Origin: Aerococcus viridans
GTDB taxonomy: Bacteria > Bacillota > Bacilli > Lactobacillales > Aerococcaceae
Direction of reading: 5' to 3'
Assembly: GCF_002871935.1 (NCBI RefSeq)
Contig: NZ_PNHQ01000002.1
Span: 84,172-148,171, forward strand
Length of the DNA: 64,000 nt
Shown here: piece after piece, positions 26,575 to 35,996 of the stretch
Layout: every line of letters starts with the position of its first letter
How positions within the stretch are numbered: the first letter of the stretch is position 1
Translations under genes and position numbers: made by a program
The notes under the pieces: generated by a model
What the model was told of the DNA's origin: nothing
Seen by the model: only the letters and a program-made list of their open reading frames with translations
Databases searched by the model: none

Positions 26575-27453
26575 ATGATTGAATTGATAGTTTCGGACAT
26601 GGATGGCACGCTATTAGATGAACACATGGATATTCCACAAGAGAATATTGATGCAATAATGCATACATATAATAAGGGGATTCCTTTTGTTGTATGTACT
26701 GGTCGTAATTTTACAGAGGCTAAAGTAAAATTAGACGAAGCAGGTATTCGTTGTCCTATCGTTGGTTTAAACGGTTCGATCCTTTTTGACCGTAATGGTA
26801 AGGTAGAGTATGAAGTAGATATTGAAGATCAAACTGCTCTCGATATTCTAGATAAGGGGTATGAAGCTGGATATTATATGGAAGCAATGACCAGTAAAAA
26901 TGTATATTCTTCTTCGCGTGAACAACGTATATTAGCGATTACAGAACTTATTCATGGTATGAATCCCCAAATGTCTTTAGAAGAAGCAAGAACACGTGCA
27001 ACACAGTCAAATGAGGTTACCACAATTGAATATCGTGAGGATTTACGGACGTTAGTAACTGAGGAAGGTCAAGCCATCATTAAAATTACCTTTGTAGATG
27101 CTGACCCAGACAACACGATCAAACCACTAGCAGAAGAAATTGGTGCGCTATATCCTGATACTCATATCACATCATCATTCAAATATAATATTGAAATTAA
27201 TCATGCGGACGGTACTAAAGGAAAAGCCATTGAAAAATACTGTCAAGATCATGGTTATCACATTGATAACGTAGTCGCAGTGGGTGACAACTTTAATGAT
27301 GTCTCAATGTTAAAAGCTGCAGGCTATTCATATGCCATGGCCAATGCAGAAGCTGAAGTAAAAAAACATGCAAAATATGAAACAACTAGTAACTATGATG
27401 ACGGTGTTGCGAATGCGATTTATCATGCTTTAAAATTAGCTGATAGTCAATAA
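26575..27453 (+). CDS. HAD-superfamily hydrolase, Cof/IIB type
   Basis: The 292-residue phosphatase has motif I DMDGTLLD at the N-terminus with the nucleophile Asp, motif II VVCTGRN, a C2B cap, a Lys in TKGKAIEKY, and motif IV VAVGDNFNDVSML. Cof-like enzymes dephosphorylate small sugar phosphates or cofactors such as FMN and PLP; which one cannot be said from sequence. The ATG follows ATAGGAGC. The gene ends 37 bases before the SDR gene and may be co-transcribed with it. Confidence 0.9.
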   Translation: MIELIVSDMDGTLLDEHMDIPQENIDAIMHTYNKGIPFVVCTGRNFTEAKVKLDEAGIRCPIVGLNGSILFDRNGKVEYEVDIEDQTALDILDKGYEAGYYMEAMTSKNVYSSSREQRILAITELIHGMNPQMSLEEARTRATQSNEVTTIEYREDLRTLVTEEGQAIIKITFVDADPDNTIKPLAEEIGALYPDTHITSSFKYNIEINHADGTKGKAIEKYCQDHGYHIDNVVAVGDNFNDVSMLKAAGYSYAMANAEAEVKKHAKYETTSNYDDGVANAIYHALKLADSQ

Positions 27454-27490
27454 TGAACAACTATAATAAAGTCTTTATCGGAGGTAGCTA

Positions 27491-28384
27491 ATGAACGAAA
27501 AACATTTAACTGATCCTCGTACTGTTTACTATCATCAAGCGTTTCCTGAACAAGCCCATCAACATCCTCAGTTAGAACAAGTAATGGATCCACAACCCAT
27601 TACTGGTGAAAATGAATATCAAGGTAACGATCGGTTAAAAGATAGAAATGCTTTTATTACCGGAGGTGATTCTGGTATTGGTCGAGCTGTTGCAATTGCT
27701 TATGCCAGAGAAGGTGCAAATGCTGTTATTCAATACTTGCCTGGTGAAGAAAAAGATGTTGAAGATACCCTGGGGATTTTACAAAAAGAGCCAGGCCAAT
27801 TTTCTGCAATTCCTGCTGATTTCAGAGAGAGTGGCCAAGCGAGTCAAGCTTATCGAAAAGCACATGATTTTCTTGGCACAGTGGATATTCTCGTCTTAAA
27901 TTCGGGTGAACAAGTAGCTATACAGCAACTACAAGATCTAACGATTGATCGGGTAAAAGAGACTTTTGATGTCAAGCTATTTTCAATTTATGAAATCGTC
28001 CGCGAAGCTGAACAAGATTTAGTAGCAGGAGCTTCAATCATCACCACTTCGTCTGTACAAGGTTTTGATCCAAGTCCTTTCTTCCTAGATTATGCTGCTT
28101 CAAATGGTGCGATTAATAATTTAACTGTTTCCTTAAGTAAATACTTTGCACCTAAAGGCATACGAGTAAACGGCGTCGCTCCTGGTCCCGTTTGGACACC
28201 TCTACAATTGGATGGTGGCCGTCCAAATAATGACTTAAGTGATTTTGGTCAAAACACCCTATTGGGACGTCCCGGTCAACCTATTGAAATGGCCAGTTTA
28301 TATGTATTTCTAGCCTCCGATGCTGCATCTTATGTTACTTCTCAAGTATTTGGCGCTACGGGTGGCAAAGCTGTACATTTATAA
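27491..28384 (+). CDS. SDR-family oxidoreductase (general-stress YdaD/YhdF-like) with altered catalytic motif
   Basis: A 297-residue protein. It has the N-terminal ~50-residue extension typical of the YdaD/YhdF group, the NADP-binding motif TGGDSGIGRA, and the segment LNSGEQ where these proteins usually have NNAGEQ. ITTSSVQGF carries the catalytic Ser. Tyr201 lies in DYAASNGAI, so the usual YxxxK motif reads YxxxN: Asn205 stands where the catalytic Lys should be. The downstream VNGVAPGPVWTPLQ is normal. It may be a weak or non-catalytic member. The ATG follows GGAGG. A terminator follows the stop. Confidence 0.85.
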   Translation: MNEKHLTDPRTVYYHQAFPEQAHQHPQLEQVMDPQPITGENEYQGNDRLKDRNAFITGGDSGIGRAVAIAYAREGANAVIQYLPGEEKDVEDTLGILQKEPGQFSAIPADFRESGQASQAYRKAHDFLGTVDILVLNSGEQVAIQQLQDLTIDRVKETFDVKLFSIYEIVREAEQDLVAGASIITTSSVQGFDPSPFFLDYAASNGAINNLTVSLSKYFAPKGIRVNGVAPGPVWTPLQLDGGRPNNDLSDFGQNTLLGRPGQPIEMASLYVFLASDAASYVTSQVFGATGGKAVHL

Positions 28385-28404
28385 AAAGTTTTCCAAAGAA
28401 TAAG

Positions 28405-28438
28405 CGAGTAAAGCCCATGGCCTTGCTCGTTTTTTTTC
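28405..28438 (+). terminator. Terminator after the SDR gene
   Basis: CGAGTAAAGCC/GGCCTTGCTCG stem (one mismatch, one wobble) followed by eight T. Confidence 0.75.
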
Positions 28439-28589
28439 AAAATGAATATAGGCATATATTGTCAAAATAGCACTCTAGTATTCAAGATATATTATTTCAG
28501 ATTTATAAAAATTACGTTATACTAAACTTAAGATAAATTTAAATTTAGTTGTTACTGTAACCCAAGAGAAACGAAAGGACACAATAATT

Positions 28590-30143
28590 ATGAAAGAACG
28601 AATTGGTTTGATTGATATAGGTTCAAACTCTATTCGCCTTGTTGTCTTTCAAGTCGAAGATAATTTAGCCATGCGAGAGATTCAAAATATTAAAATTCCC
28701 GCACGGATTTTTCAATATATAAACGATAATAATGAGATGTCACAAGAAGGTATTGATACCTTAGCTAGAATTATTGGCGCATTTGCAAAAGAAGCTGCCA
28801 TTCTTAAAGTTGACCGTATCTTACCTAAAGCTACTGCAGCCATTAGACAATCTGCGAATAGAGATGACATCATCCATCAAGTGAAGAAAAAAACTGGCGT
28901 TACAATTGAATTAGTACCGGAAGAAATGGAAGCCTATTATGGATTTTCTGCAGTTATTCATTCAATGAGTGATAGAGATGGGGTCACCATTGATATTGGC
29001 GGAGGTTCAACAGAAATAACACTTTTTAAAGATAAAGAGTTGGTTCAAGCCTATTCTTTCCCATTTGGTGCGGTATCTTTACAAGAAAAATTCTTTAGCG
29101 GAAAAGACTTTAATGATGCGAAAAGTATTAAAGAAACTCGTAAATTTGTTCGCCAAGCTTTTTCTGAGCAGCCCTTTTTTGAAAATATAGATTTACCTAT
29201 CTTTGCTATTGGTGGTTCTGCACGTAATGTTGCGCGTGTCCATCAGATGCAATCAAATTATGGGATGGCTGGATTACATGAATATACAATGAAGCCTAAT
29301 CAAATTGATCAGGTCTTTGATACCTTTGTCGATTCATCAATGAAAGAAATGCTCAAATTAGAAGGCTTATCTTCTAATCGAGCAGACATTATCATACCAG
29401 CAACAATTGTTTTCCAAGAACTCATTGATACAGTGAACGCCTCCATATTTAAATTTTCACAGCAAGGTTTACGTGAAGGGATTGTTTACGAATATCTAGA
29501 AGAGAAATATCGTGCAGCATTTGATATTCACCACGTCGCTCAACAAAGTGTCGAGCGCTTATCTAGTATTTATCAATTTTCAATGTCCGATTCTGCACAA
29601 CGTATGGTAATTGCACGCCAGCTATATACTGCTTTAAGTGAGGACGGCTATCTTAATTGGAGTGACCATGAATTAGAATTAATGAACTACGGTGCATATT
29701 TGTATAATCTTGGCGAAATGATCGAACCAGGAAATGCTTCTCAACATACATTTTACCTACTTTCCAATTCTAATTTAAATGGATTCTCTCACCCTGAAAG
29801 ATTAGCACTGTCCATTTTAGCTTCATATAAAAATAAAACTTTATTTGACCAATATTTAACTAGCTATGGAGAAATGCTAGACGATAAACAAATGGAAAAC
29901 CTTCAAAATATTGGAGGACTGATCAAGTTTGCTGAATGTCTAAATGATTCTCATAATAATATTGTAAAAAGTATGGATACCGTAATGAAAGGCAAACACT
30001 TAATTCTACGTGTATTCTACCAAGGAGAATTATTATCCGAAGTTTATCGTTCTGAAGATCAAAAGAAACACATCGAACGGGCTATCGGTAAAGATATAAC
30101 CTTAGAATTTATACATGCAAATTCATATCGGGCCATTATTTAA
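28590..30143 (+). CDS. ppx: Exopolyphosphatase / GppA-type phosphatase
   Basis: The 517-residue protein has the ASKHA-fold N-terminal domain (GLIDIGSNSIRLVVF; IDIGGGSTEITLF; AIGGSARNVAR) and a C-terminal HD-like helical domain (residues ~310-517). Ppx and GppA enzymes shorten polyphosphate or hydrolyse pppGpp. Its place directly before ppk (45 bases) points to polyphosphate turnover. The ATG follows AACGAAAGGAC. Confidence 0.9.
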   Translation: MKERIGLIDIGSNSIRLVVFQVEDNLAMREIQNIKIPARIFQYINDNNEMSQEGIDTLARIIGAFAKEAAILKVDRILPKATAAIRQSANRDDIIHQVKKKTGVTIELVPEEMEAYYGFSAVIHSMSDRDGVTIDIGGGSTEITLFKDKELVQAYSFPFGAVSLQEKFFSGKDFNDAKSIKETRKFVRQAFSEQPFFENIDLPIFAIGGSARNVARVHQMQSNYGMAGLHEYTMKPNQIDQVFDTFVDSSMKEMLKLEGLSSNRADIIIPATIVFQELIDTVNASIFKFSQQGLREGIVYEYLEEKYRAAFDIHHVAQQSVERLSSIYQFSMSDSAQRMVIARQLYTALSEDGYLNWSDHELELMNYGAYLYNLGEMIEPGNASQHTFYLLSNSNLNGFSHPERLALSILASYKNKTLFDQYLTSYGEMLDDKQMENLQNIGGLIKFAECLNDSHNNIVKSMDTVMKGKHLILRVFYQGELLSEVYRSEDQKKHIERAIGKDITLEFIHANSYRAII

Positions 30144-30188
30144 CAGTTACTAAACTCTCCATAGTTTAATAAGAAGGAGAATACGAAA

Positions 30189-32342
30189 ATGACTGAACAA
30201 ATCAAATACAATCTTGATAACCCTGATTACTATGAAAATCGAGAAGTATCTTGGTTAAGTTTTAACCATCGGGTATTACAAGAAGCTGCCGATGAGAGAA
30301 ATCCCTTACTAGAACGTTTAAATTTTCTAAGTATTGGAACCTCAAATTTAGATGAATTTATGATGGTTCGTGTCGCTGGATTACAAGACCAGTACCATTT
30401 AAATGTGAATGAATTAGATAGTAAAAAGCAATGGACGCCTGAACAGCAGTTAATTGCAATAGCTGAAAAGAATCATGAAAACAATGAGTATCAATATGCC
30501 TTGTACCAAGATTTGAAAAAAGAAGTGGCAAAACATCATATTCACTTTATTCCCTTCAATGAAGCGCCAATGCATCGTCAAGAAAAAATGAAAAAATTCT
30601 TTTTTAACGAGATATACCCAACGCTTACCCCACTTGGTATCGATGCTTATCGCCCTTTTCCAAGCTTGAATAACAAATTAATTCATATATTTGTGAATTT
30701 AAGTCGCGAAGGTGAACAGCAAGTAGCCATTGTGCCAATTCCGCAATTGGTAAACCGCTACTACCATTATGAAGAAGATGGTAAACACTATCTCATTAAT
30801 TTAGAAGATATCGTTTCAAACTTTATTGAAACCTTATTTACTGGCTACACTATTGAATCCAGTTTCTTGTTCCGTATAACTCGTAATGCCGATTTGGACA
30901 TTCAAGAAGATGGTGCGGAAGATTTATTAACAGTTATTGAAGACTATTTAGTACAACGACGTAATGGTATGGCCGTTCGTATTGAAATTCAACAAGATGA
31001 TGACCATGATCAAGACTATGTCCAAGCAGACATCGAATACCTATTGGAAGAATTGGGCTTACTAGAACGTGACCTATACTTCGTGAATGGGCCACTTGAT
31101 CTAACTGGTCTTGGTGATGCCATTGATATTTTAGAGAATTATTTCCCTAATTTACGTTATGAACCGTTTAAACCTGTTTACCCTAGTGAGTTACAAACCT
31201 CTAACTTATTCAAATTAGCTGAAAAACGCGATATTTTTGTGCACCACCCTTATGATTCATTTAAGCCTGTAGTTGAATTTATCCAAGATGCGGCTAACGA
31301 TCCACATACCTTAGCAATCAAGCAGACATTATACCGGGTATCATCTAATTCGCCTATTATTTCTGCCTTGAAAACAGCTGCAGAACGAGGAAAGCAAGTT
31401 ACCGTGTTAGTAGAATTAAAAGCACGTTTCGATGAAGAAAATAACGTCCAATGGGCAAAAGTATTAGAAGAAGCTGGTTGTCATGTAATTTATGGTAAAA
31501 CGCATTTAAAAACCCATTCGAAAATTGCCATGGTGGTTAAACAAAAGAACGGTCGCGTTTACCGTTATGTCCACCTTGGAACAGGTAACTATAATGATAA
31601 AACGGCTCGCTTCTATACTGATATGGGGATCATCACAACCAATGAAGGGATTGCAGAAGACGCAACAGATTTCTTCAACTACTTAAGTGGCTACTCTAAC
31701 CAACCTGACTACCACTACCTACACGTATCACCTTTCGCAATCCGTGATAACTACATTGAAGATATTGAAGATGAAATTCAAATGCATAAGGCTTATGGTA
31801 ATGGTCATATTATCGCTAAAATGAATTCGCTCACTTCAAAAGATGTCATTAAAAAATTATATGAAGCAAGTCAAGCTGGTGTAAAGGTTGATTTAATTAT
31901 TCGTGGAATTTGCTGTTTAGTACCTGGAATTCCAGGGGTATCAGACAACATTACTGTTCTTTCCGTTATTGGTCGTTTCTTAGAGCACAGCCGAATTTAC
32001 TGGTTTAATAATAATGGTGATGAAAAATTATTTTTATCATCAGCGGATATGATGACTCGAAACATGATACGCCGAGTGGAAATCGAATTCCCAATTTTAG
32101 ATAAAAAAATACATAACGAGATTATGGAAATTCTTAAAGTCTATCTTGAGGATAATACCAAGGCTCGATTCAAATTGCCTGATTGTACATATCAGTATGT
32201 GCAAAACGATTTAGCGCCAGTGGATTCCCAACGAATCTTCATGAAAAAGGCTCAAAACGAGAGTGATCAAGCTAGAACATCGGCTCCTCAGAGTAAAATG
32301 ACTTGGTTTGAACGCTTACAAAACCGTTTAAATAAAAAATAG
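30189..32342 (+). CDS. ppk: Polyphosphate kinase 1
   Basis: The 717-residue enzyme polymerises the gamma phosphate of ATP into polyphosphate. The N-terminal domain starts NREVSWLSFNHRVLQEA, and YPTLTPLGIDAYRPFP is next. The catalytic phospholipase-D-like half contains KQTLYRVS, ELKARFDEENN, the His of THLKTHSKIAMVV and YVHLGTGNYNDKTARFYTD, then SRIYWFNN. All key family blocks are present. It forms a two-gene unit with ppx. Confidence 0.97.
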   Translation: MTEQIKYNLDNPDYYENREVSWLSFNHRVLQEAADERNPLLERLNFLSIGTSNLDEFMMVRVAGLQDQYHLNVNELDSKKQWTPEQQLIAIAEKNHENNEYQYALYQDLKKEVAKHHIHFIPFNEAPMHRQEKMKKFFFNEIYPTLTPLGIDAYRPFPSLNNKLIHIFVNLSREGEQQVAIVPIPQLVNRYYHYEEDGKHYLINLEDIVSNFIETLFTGYTIESSFLFRITRNADLDIQEDGAEDLLTVIEDYLVQRRNGMAVRIEIQQDDDHDQDYVQADIEYLLEELGLLERDLYFVNGPLDLTGLGDAIDILENYFPNLRYEPFKPVYPSELQTSNLFKLAEKRDIFVHHPYDSFKPVVEFIQDAANDPHTLAIKQTLYRVSSNSPIISALKTAAERGKQVTVLVELKARFDEENNVQWAKVLEEAGCHVIYGKTHLKTHSKIAMVVKQKNGRVYRYVHLGTGNYNDKTARFYTDMGIITTNEGIAEDATDFFNYLSGYSNQPDYHYLHVSPFAIRDNYIEDIEDEIQMHKAYGNGHIIAKMNSLTSKDVIKKLYEASQAGVKVDLIIRGICCLVPGIPGVSDNITVLSVIGRFLEHSRIYWFNNNGDEKLFLSSADMMTRNMIRRVEIEFPILDKKIHNEIMEILKVYLEDNTKARFKLPDCTYQYVQNDLAPVDSQRIFMKKAQNESDQARTSAPQSKMTWFERLQNRLNKK

Positions 32343-32369
32343 TGAGATATTTATTCGTTATCTAAAATA

Positions 32370-32478
32370 AAAATAGTACCTTTGGTTCAAATGTATTTGA
32401 TTCAAGGGTGCTAATCATGTACCATGAGTATGGTTAGGCGTTTTTCGCCATGAATCTTACGGAAGAAAGAGGATCAAG
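32370..32478 (+). promoter_or_regulatory. Structured leader upstream of the ABC-F gene
   Basis: Between ppk and the ABC-F gene there are three hairpins in a row: ACCTTTGGTTCAAAT with ATTTGATTCAAGGGT (32378-32409), ACCATGAGTATGGT, and GGCGTTTTTCGCC. The first has no T-run and is a poor terminator for ppk. A possible promoter, TTGATT-17-TACCAT, lies inside the region. ABC-F genes are sometimes controlled by leader attenuation, but I see no leader peptide that proves this. Confidence 0.35.
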
Positions 32479-34110
32479 ATGTTAACTGTAAATAATGTAA
32501 GTGTACAATTTGCGAATCGTAAATTGTATGATGAAGTAAACTTAAAATTCACTCCAGAAAACTGCTACGGCATTATTGGCGCTAATGGAGCAGGTAAATC
32601 TACATTCTTAAAAGTTTTATCTGGAGAAATAAGCCCAACAACCGGAAACGTATCAATGGGAGAAGATGAACGTCTATCAGTCTTAAGTCAAAATCATTTT
32701 GGTTTTGAACAATGTACCGTTTTAGACACAGTAATCATGGGTAATAAGCGTTTATACGATATTCGAGAGGAGAAAGATGCTTTATATGCTAAAGCTGACT
32801 TCTCAGAAGAAGATGGTGTTCGCGCTGGTGAATTAGAAGCTGAATTCGCTGAAATGAATGGTTGGGATGCTGAAAGTGAAGCATCACAATTATTACGTGG
32901 TTTAGGTATTGATGAAGACATGCATTACCAAACGATGAGTGAATTAGCCGAACAGGAAAAGGTAAAAGTTTTACTAGCACAAGCTTTATTCGGTGAACCT
33001 GATGTTTTACTTTTAGATGAACCAACAAACGGTCTAGATTCAGATACCATAGAATGGTTAGCTGAATATATCATCAACTTCCCTAATACTGTATTAGTTG
33101 TTTCCCATGACCGTTATTTCTTAAATAAAGTATGTACACATATCTGTGATGTAGATTATGGGAAAATCCAACTTTATGTTGGTAACTACGATTTCTGGAA
33201 ACAATCTTCAGAATTAGCAGCTAAACTACAAGCTGATGCAAATGCGAAAAAAGAAGAAAAAATAAAGGAATTACAAGACTTTATTGCTCGCTTCTCTGCC
33301 AACGCATCTAAATCAAAACAAGCCACATCTCGTAAGAAGACATTGGAAAAAATCGAGTTGGACGATATTCGTCCCTCAAGTCGTAAATACCCATTCGTAG
33401 GTTTTGAACCAGAGCGTGAAATTGGTAATGATGTCCTAACAGTAGAGAACATTTCTAAAACAATAGATGGCGTAAAAGTATTAGACAATATTTCTTTTAT
33501 TATTCGTCCTAAAGATAAAGTTGCTTTTGTTTCTCGTAATGATGTCTCTACAACTGCTCTGATGGAAATCATCACCGGTAATATGGAACCAGATTCAGGT
33601 TCATACAAATGGGGAATCACTACTAGCCAAACATACCTAGCCCGTGATAACTCTGATGAATTTGAAAATAGTCAACAAAGTATCCTAGACTGGTTGCGTC
33701 AGTTTGCTAATGGTCCAGAAGAGGAAGATAATACTTTCTTACGTTCGTTCTTAGGGCGCATGCTTTTCTCAGGTGATGAAGTAAACAAAAACTTAGATGT
33801 TTTGTCTGGTGGAGAACGTGTTCGTTGTATGTTATCTAAAATGATGTTATCCAAAGCAAATGTCTTAATAATGGATGATCCAACAAATCACTTAGATTTA
33901 GAATCTATTTCGAGTTTAAATGAAGGATTAATTAAATTTAAAGAAGTAGAATTATTCACTTCTCATGACCGAGAGTTTATCCAAACAATTGCTAACCGTA
34001 TCATTCACGTAGCACCAAATGGTATAGTTGACCGTATGGATACAACTTATGAAGAATTCTTAGAAAATAAAGATGTGCAAGACCGCATCAAAAAATTATA
34101 CGCTGAATAA
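32479..34110 (+). CDS. ABC-F family ATPase (YkpA/YbiT-like)
   Basis: The 543-residue soluble protein has two ABC domains joined by a charged linker (about residues 240-300) and no membrane helices. ABC-F proteins act on the ribosome. NBD1 has a normal Walker A GANGAGKS (34-41) and Walker B DEPTNGLD. Its signature reads LAEQE (156-160) instead of LSGGE. NBD2 has a normal LSGGE (442-446), but its Walker A region reads VSRNDVSTT (351-359) without GK(S/T), and its Walker B reads DDPTNHLD with Asp467 for Glu. One composite ATP site is thus consensus and one degenerate. ATG after AAAGAGGAT. Confidence 0.9.
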   Translation: MLTVNNVSVQFANRKLYDEVNLKFTPENCYGIIGANGAGKSTFLKVLSGEISPTTGNVSMGEDERLSVLSQNHFGFEQCTVLDTVIMGNKRLYDIREEKDALYAKADFSEEDGVRAGELEAEFAEMNGWDAESEASQLLRGLGIDEDMHYQTMSELAEQEKVKVLLAQALFGEPDVLLLDEPTNGLDSDTIEWLAEYIINFPNTVLVVSHDRYFLNKVCTHICDVDYGKIQLYVGNYDFWKQSSELAAKLQADANAKKEEKIKELQDFIARFSANASKSKQATSRKKTLEKIELDDIRPSSRKYPFVGFEPEREIGNDVLTVENISKTIDGVKVLDNISFIIRPKDKVAFVSRNDVSTTALMEIITGNMEPDSGSYKWGITTSQTYLARDNSDEFENSQQSILDWLRQFANGPEEEDNTFLRSFLGRMLFSGDEVNKNLDVLSGGERVRCMLSKMMLSKANVLIMDDPTNHLDLESISSLNEGLIKFKEVELFTSHDREFIQTIANRIIHVAPNGIVDRMDTTYEEFLENKDVQDRIKKLYAE

Positions 34111-34114
34111 AGGA

Positions 34115-34197
34115 GCTGATGACAAAAGAAAGAGAGCTATAATCTTTTGCCATCAGCCAAACTGATAAAAGCAGACCGGTTTCGGTCTGCCTTTTAT
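34115..34197 (+). terminator. Double hairpin terminator after the ABC-F gene
   Basis: The first stem is GCTGATG-A-CAAAAGA with TCTTTTG-C-CATCAGC (34115-34157). The second stem is GCAGACCG/CGGTCTGC (34171-34190), followed by CTTTTATT. The second is the actual Rho-independent terminator. Confidence 0.85.
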
Positions 34198-34256
34198 TCA
34201 CTCTAGCTATAATTCCTAATTTAAAAGCAGTAAAAATATTTTAAGGAGGAGAACAC

Positions 34257-35996
34257 TTGAATTTTATCTGGCAATATATAAAAAAATATCCTGGTAAATT
34301 ATTTATTACACTGATTGCTACATTTGGTACTGCTGCTGTTATGATCGGCCTGCCTACCCTTTTAGCACAGATGATTGATAATGCAATCATTACACGGAAC
34401 ATCCCTTTATTGTGGCGATATACATGGCTAATGATGGGCTTGGTAATATTAGCCTTAGTTTCTAGAACACTTACTGCGTACACGGTTTCTAGTATCGTCA
34501 ATGATATGGTAATGAACATCCGAAATGATGCTTACCAAAAAATGCAAAGTCTATCCCATCATGAATTTCAAGAATTAGGGGTCGCATCATTAACGACACG
34601 TATTTCAACCGATGCTTTCGTGATTTTACAATTTATGGAAATGACTTTAAAACAAGGTTTGGTATCTCCTATGATGCTAATTTTCTCTATTATAATGATC
34701 TTCTCCATTTCACCAGCATTAGGTATTTACGTTATTCCTGTATCGATCATTATTATCTTATTAGTTATTTTTATCGCCAAATATACGTTACCTATTTCTG
34801 AAAAACAACAGGCAAGTTTAGATAATATTAATCGCATTCTGCGAGAAAATATCACTGGTTTACGGGTAATTCGTGCTTTTAACAACGAGCAATTCCAAGA
34901 GGGGCGCTTCAAAGATGTCAACCACTCCTACAAAAAACAATCTGGAAAATTATTCAAAACGATTGCGATTACACCGGCTGCTTTCTCTTTACTACTAAAT
35001 ACTGTGATCATCGCCATTCTATGGTTCGGTGCAGGTTTAATTGAACAAGGTACTATGCAAGTAGGGATTATGGTTGCCTTCATCGAATATGTTTTCCATG
35101 CACTGTTTTCATTACTCATGTTCGCAAATATTTTTATGATGTATCCCCGTGCTGCAGTATCCGCTGGCCGGTTAGAGGAAGTAATGGATATGCCAATTAC
35201 AGTTGCATCACCTGATGCACAAGTTGCCATTACTGAAACTGATGAATTTGGTACCCTAGAATTTCGCGATGTCGATTTCGCTTATCCAGATGCTTCTAAG
35301 CCAGTTTTGAGAAATATTTCCTTTAAAACAAAGCCTGGTGAGACAGTAGCCTTTATTGGTTCAACTGGATCAGGTAAATCAACTATCGTTAAATTAATTC
35401 CGCGTTTCTACGACGTAACTAAGGGACAAATATTAATCGATGGCATTGATATACGTAATTATGATTTAGATGCCTTACGAGCAAAAATTGGTTATACCCC
35501 GCAAAAAGCCTTATTATTTACTGGAGATATCGCAGAAAACTTACGTTATGGTAAATATAATGCCGATGATATGGATTTAGACCGAGCTACCAACGTGGCA
35601 CAAGCCTCTGAATTTATTAACCGCCTAGAAACAAAATACGCAACACACTTAGATGAAGGTGGTGCTAACCTATCTGGTGGTCAAAAACAACGGCTTTCTA
35701 TTGCGCGTTCAATCATTGCAGAGCGAGAGATTTATATTTTCGATGACTCATTCTCAGCTCTGGACTACAAGACTGATGCAGCTGTTCGTCAAGCCCTGCA
35801 AGATGAAACGAAGAATGCGACAACAATTATTGTTGCACAGCGTGTAAGTTCTATTATCCATGCCGATCAAATCATCGTTCTTGATGAAGGTGAAGTGGCT
35901 GCTCGTGGAACACATAAAGAACTACTAAAATCTTCAGAGTTATACTATGAGATTGCATCATCTCAATTAAGTGAGGAGGAATTAAATCGTGGCTAA
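34257..35996 (+). CDS. Heterodimeric multidrug ABC exporter subunit with degenerate ATP site (LmrC/BmrC/YfiB-like)
   Basis: A 579-residue half-transporter. Six N-terminal membrane helices (residues ~15-300) precede an ATP-binding domain. Walker A GSTGSGKS and signature NLSGGQ are normal. The Walker B end is FDD (Asp497 instead of Glu) and the switch His is Gln528 (VAQR). This is the pattern of the partner that contributes the non-catalytic site in exporters such as LmrCD and TM287/288. The start is TTG at 34257, seven bases after AAGGAGG. It overlaps the next subunit by eight bases. Confidence 0.9.
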   Translation: MNFIWQYIKKYPGKLFITLIATFGTAAVMIGLPTLLAQMIDNAIITRNIPLLWRYTWLMMGLVILALVSRTLTAYTVSSIVNDMVMNIRNDAYQKMQSLSHHEFQELGVASLTTRISTDAFVILQFMEMTLKQGLVSPMMLIFSIIMIFSISPALGIYVIPVSIIIILLVIFIAKYTLPISEKQQASLDNINRILRENITGLRVIRAFNNEQFQEGRFKDVNHSYKKQSGKLFKTIAITPAAFSLLLNTVIIAILWFGAGLIEQGTMQVGIMVAFIEYVFHALFSLLMFANIFMMYPRAAVSAGRLEEVMDMPITVASPDAQVAITETDEFGTLEFRDVDFAYPDASKPVLRNISFKTKPGETVAFIGSTGSGKSTIVKLIPRFYDVTKGQILIDGIDIRNYDLDALRAKIGYTPQKALLFTGDIAENLRYGKYNADDMDLDRATNVAQASEFINRLETKYATHLDEGGANLSGGQKQRLSIARSIIAEREIYIFDDSFSALDYKTDAAVRQALQDETKNATTIIVAQRVSSIIHADQIIVLDEGEVAARGTHKELLKSSELYYEIASSQLSEEELNRG

